Source: VRUE01 sp036524775
Lineage (GTDB): Bacteria; Actinomycetota; Thermoleophilia; Solirubrobacterales; 70-9
Reading direction: 5' to 3'
DNA length: 5,516 nt
NCBI GenBank assembly: GCA_036524775.1
Contig: DATDBO010000019.1
Location: 1-5,516 of the forward strand
Made by a program: the position numbers and the translations under genes. Numbering within the stretch: position 1 is the stretch's first letter; the number at the start of each line of letters is the position of its first letter. Below, piece after piece: positions 5,516-5,516 of the stretch. A model generated the notes under the pieces. The model made no database searches. It saw only the letters and a list, made by a program, of their open reading frames with translations, and was not told the origin of the DNA.

Positions 5516-5516
5516 C

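Noticed and set aside
1..5516. CRISPR arrays, rRNA genes, riboswitches or IS terminal repeats
   Set aside because: No regularly spaced repeats, rRNA signature or transposase ends were found by eye on either strand.

Overview
The window is GC-rich and uses GTG/TTG-type starts, C/G-ending codons and typical Shine-Dalgarno boxes. This fits a high-GC actinobacterium. A deep-branching class such as Thermoleophilia is possible, but that is only an impression from protein style; nothing here proves a taxon. The window divides at about position 2741 into the end of an integrated mobile element (left) and ordinary chromosome (right).

Left part (1 to ~2741), mobile element. Three plus-strand genes run toward the attachment site: a winged-helix protein with a nuclease-like C-terminal half (replication-relaxation style), a small excisionase-like HTH protein whose GTG start overlaps the previous stop, and a complete tyrosine integrase with all catalytic residues. 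A 74-residue unknown protein lies on the opposite strand and meets the integrase tail to tail, the two stops sharing one CTAG. About 270 bp follow without a convincing gene. They hold an 11-bp perfect tandem repeat and an inverted repeat, plausibly the integrase-binding arm of the attachment site.

Junction (2734-2782). The 3' half of a CAU-anticodon tRNA (elongator Met or Ile2) is present from the anticodon arm to the discriminator base, but no D-arm or 5' acceptor strand precedes it. The anticodon loop is flanked by a perfect 7-bp inverted repeat, the layout expected for a tyrosine-recombinase core site. This is read as the element-chromosome junction distal to the reconstituted tRNA, which should lie left of the window.

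Right part (2783-5516), chromosome. Both main genes are on the minus strand. A class I aminoacyl-tRNA synthetase of the leucyl family runs in from the right edge. It is divergent: its editing-domain and leucine-pocket motifs are altered and the usual C-terminal domain is absent. After a 120-bp gap comes a full-length threonine synthase. The gap contains a plausible promoter and a 29-codon, Arg-rich ORF that would start almost at the transcript's 5' end and whose TGA overlaps the threonine synthase ATG (ATGA). The main points of interest are the att-site architecture, the aberrant LeuRS-like protein and the possible leaderless leader ORF.
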